Assembly: GCA_937880845.1 (NCBI GenBank)
Contig: CALFLL010000055.1
Coordinates: forward strand, 58,845-122,844
DNA length: 64,000 bases
Direction: 5' to 3'
Source of the DNA: an uncultured Drancourtella sp.
GTDB taxonomy: Bacteria; Bacillota; Clostridia; Lachnospirales; Lachnospiraceae
How positions within the stretch are numbered: the first letter of the stretch is position 1; every line of letters starts with the position of its first letter. The notes under the pieces are model-generated. The model did no database searches and was not told the origin of the DNA. It was given only the letters and a program-made list of their open reading frames with translations. This document shows, in pieces, positions 62,226 through 64,000 of this stretch. Both the position numbers and the translations under genes were made by a program.

Positions 62226-63308
62226 TTATATTACTGTTTCATTCCGGCAGGCTTGGAAATATTTTTCCAATTCCTCCAGATTTTGATCGGAATGCTCCGT
62301 TTCCCTTGCATATCTCCAGGCAATCCGGGCCATTTCCTCCTCTGTCAGACTTCCCCCGTTTTCCAGCCATTTTGCTTTGCCAAGTTCCAAAATAATTTCT
62401 GTACTATATACGGCAAACATCACTTTTGATTGTGCCATTCCGTCATATACGGCACCGCAAAAGTAAGTATAAACAAAAAACATCATCAGCTGTTCGGCAT
62501 ACTGCTCCCATTTTTCAAACCAAAACCGTCCGGAAATCTGCTTCCATGCGTCCTCTCCGCCTGAAAACAATGCATGTTCTGCTTCCTTTAAATAAGTATC
62601 CCATCCTTCTCTGAGAACTTCCAGTTCTTCCAGTTTACAGAAGTACGCTTTACGCTGTTCAAAACTTACTGCCATCCCGGAACCTTTTTCTTCTATCTGC
62701 TGAATTTTTTCATCAATCTCAAACAGAGTTCCTTCTTCCAAAGCTTCCTGAAAAACCCGTCCCATTTCAAGACATCTGGTCATTCTCTCTTCCATCGGGA
62801 GTTCTCTGTTCTGGATCACCCGGAACATCTCCTCCCTCATATCCTGAAGCCGGAAAAAAAGCAAAAAATCAAATTCTTCATCCGGTTCCGGCTCTTCCTC
62901 CTCTGTTTCCCACGTTAAAAATCGAACCGTTTCCTGACACTGAAGTATCATCCTTGCAGCCTCCGGACAAGATAAAGAAAGAGAAAACTCTCGTACCCCG
63001 TCAAACTCCTCTACATGCCTTGGATACTTTCTGCAGGTTTCACAAAGTGTTTCCGGCCCAAGTTCCTGGTACAGATCACATAGATTCTCATCATTCAAAC
63101 AACTGCATCGTCCATCGAACTGCAAAAAAGTCCCTTCTTCCCAGTCAATAGACTGACATAAACGATTTCCAAATCCCCCTTTTACCTGACTGTACTTATA
63201 AAGTGATTCTTCATCTATCACAATCTGCCATCCGGCACAGCAAGTGTCCGGACATTTATCCGCTATACATGAAAATTCATCATAAAAATGCGGCTTTATA
63301 TATAACAT
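62226..63308 (-). CDS. fliB: FliB-like flagellin lysine N-methylase
   Basis: A 360-residue protein matching FliB, which methylates flagellin lysines in Salmonella. The N-terminal Cys cluster is C-I-A-D-K-C-P-D-T-C-C (about residues 13-23), followed by CSCLNDENLCDLYQELG and ETLCETCRKYPRH, likely a metal or Fe-S site. ATG 63308 follows GAGGTAATTTT; an upstream in-frame start at 63338 has no such site. No flagellar genes are in the window, so the real substrate may be another surface protein. Confidence 0.85.
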   Translation of the reverse strand: MLYIKPHFYDEFSCIADKCPDTCCAGWQIVIDEESLYKYSQVKGGFGNRLCQSIDWEEGTFLQFDGRCSCLNDENLCDLYQELGPETLCETCRKYPRHVEEFDGVREFSLSLSCPEAARMILQCQETVRFLTWETEEEEPEPDEEFDFLLFFRLQDMREEMFRVIQNRELPMEERMTRCLEMGRVFQEALEEGTLFEIDEKIQQIEEKGSGMAVSFEQRKAYFCKLEELEVLREGWDTYLKEAEHALFSGGEDAWKQISGRFWFEKWEQYAEQLMMFFVYTYFCGAVYDGMAQSKVMFAVYSTEIILELGKAKWLENGGSLTEEEMARIAWRYARETEHSDQNLEELEKYFQACRNETVI

Positions 63309-63344
63309 AAAATTACCTCTTTTGATTTTATTCGACAACTTTAT

Positions 63345-63373
63345 ATAATAGCGAATTTCTTTATGGATGTAAA
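63345..63373 (-). promoter_or_regulatory. Promoter of the FliB-like gene
   Basis: On the minus strand TTTACA (63368-63373) and TATTAT (63345-63350) are 17 bp apart, about 37 bp before the start codon. Confidence 0.65.
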
Positions 63374-63478
63374 GAAAAGGTAAAGATTTTTTGTGTGGAT
63401 TTTCATTTTCAATTTTTCTGCACGGATTTCAGCTTGAAAATAATAGAAAGATCATATGAAATATACATTTAGGGATAC

Positions 63479-63511
63479 AAAAAGGCGGCTCGCCGAAGAT
63501 ATGCCGCCTTT
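63479..63511 (-). terminator. Terminator after the tyrosine phosphatase gene
   Basis: On the minus strand AAAGGCGGC / GCCGCCTTT with a 15-nt loop is followed by TTTG, 40 bp after the stop. Confidence 0.8.
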
Positions 63512-63550
63512 GAAATTTATATAATTTTAACATTGCCTTCTCTTCTGGAT

Positions 63551-64000
63551 TTACATTTTGTTTTGGACTTCTAACATATGAAAAAGTCCTCTGCATCCTT
63601 CATTTACATCCCGATACGTATCATCAAAATTTCCCGTATACCACGGATCTGCAATGTCTTCTCCCTTTCTGTCTGTAAAATCCAGAAGTTTATATACTTT
63701 GGATTCCGGATCGCCGTTTCCGATGATACGCTCCATATTACGGATATTCCAGGAATCCATACCGACCAGAAAATCAAACTTCTCGTAATCTTTTGCTGTC
63801 ATCTGGCGTGCACGGTGGCTTCCGCACGGAATGCCCACTTCCTGCAGTTTTCTTCTTGTCCCCCGGTGTACCGGATTTCCGATTTCTTCTCTGCTTGTAG
63901 CAGCAGAGTCAATGTAAAATTCTGATTCTAAACCTTCCTTTCGAACCAGGTCTTTCATAACATATTCCGCCATAGTCGAACGGCAAATATTGCCGTGGCA
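63551..64000 (-). CDS. Low-molecular-weight protein-tyrosine phosphatase (5' end missing)
   Basis: The right edge cuts this gene just before its N-terminus. The last complete codons at the edge read C-H-G-N-I-C-R-S, the CX5R phosphate-binding loop normally near residue 8, so only about seven residues are lost. The general acid lies in ADPWYTGNFDDTYRDV. 149 residues are visible, a normal family length. Such enzymes dephosphorylate protein tyrosine or arginine, or small substrates. Confidence 0.93.
   Translation of the reverse strand, partial: CHGNICRSTMAEYVMKDLVRKEGLESEFYIDSAATSREEIGNPVHRGTRRKLQEVGIPCGSHRARQMTAKDYEKFDFLVGMDSWNIRNMERIIGNGDPESKVYKLLDFTDRKGEDIADPWYTGNFDDTYRDVNEGCRGLFHMLEVQNKM

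Noticed and set aside
1..64000. CRISPR arrays, insertion sequences, prophage or tRNA genes
   Set aside because: No regularly spaced repeats, transposase or integrase motifs, phage structural genes or tRNA cloverleaf sequences were noticed on either strand.

Overview
The window looks like the chromosome of a low-GC, anaerobic, Gram-positive Clostridia, most likely a gut Lachnospiraceae. The reasons are AT-rich DNA with strong AGGAGG-type ribosome sites and TTGACA/TATAAT promoters; a complete selenoprotein glycine reductase operon; and several families typical of Lachnospiraceae (DUF5716/DUF5717, DUF4358, TraX-like, DHHW/MBOAT, FliB). No rRNA, tRNA, CRISPR array, insertion sequence or phage module was seen. 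Almost every gene is intact. Two genes run off the ends: a YjeM-type permease on the left and a low-molecular-weight tyrosine phosphatase on the right.

Layout. 1-4.7 kb: YjeM-like transporter and M18 aminopeptidase, a divergent XRE regulator, and a patatin-like lipase. 4.7-11.9 kb: a BlaR1/BlaI-type signalling region. DUF1275 and BlaR1 share a promoter, followed by an ABC-F ATPase and BlaI. Opposite them is a two-gene operon of paralogous secreted proteins whose promoter carries a textbook BlaI/MecI operator. 11.9-17.2 kb: histidine phosphatase, luxS, and a minus-strand operon of an orphan sugar-binding lipoprotein, a GH13 protein without its catalytic residues, TraX and DUF5662. 17.3-22.5 kb: DUF1292, UvrD-like helicase, gltX, DUF3784 and a split ThrE exporter.

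22.6-32.3 kb: the glycine reductase operon grdX-E-B-trxB-trxA-A-C-D, with in-frame TGA (selenocysteine) in grdA and grdB. It is preceded by a glycine riboswitch and an alanine/glycine:cation symporter. Together they would import glycine, sense it, and reduce it to acetyl phosphate using thioredoxin. 32.5-34 kb: purB. 34.1-39.5 kb: a three-gene operon of unknown function (DUF5717 giant repeat protein, DUF5716 actin/Hsp70-like protein, small TPR protein). 39.6-40.6 kb: cupin and DUF4230.

40.6-45.2 kb: a BceRS-BceAB-type antimicrobial-peptide sensing and detoxification module. 45.3-49.6 kb: carAB. 49.7-52.3 kb: transglutaminase-like lipoprotein and a SpoIID-like/peptidoglycan-binding protein. 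52.3-57.5 kb: the conserved pyrH-frr-uppS-cdsA-dxr-rseP operon. 57.5-62.2 kb: yaaA and an SGNH/DUF4358/MBOAT/DHHW cluster, probably O-acylating a surface polymer. 62.2-64 kb: FliB-like methylase and the partial tyrosine phosphatase.

The strongest leads are the BlaI-controlled paralogous lipoprotein operon with no beta-lactamase in sight, the DUF5716/DUF5717/TPR operon, the GH13 pseudoenzyme, and the riboswitch-controlled glycine reductase operon.
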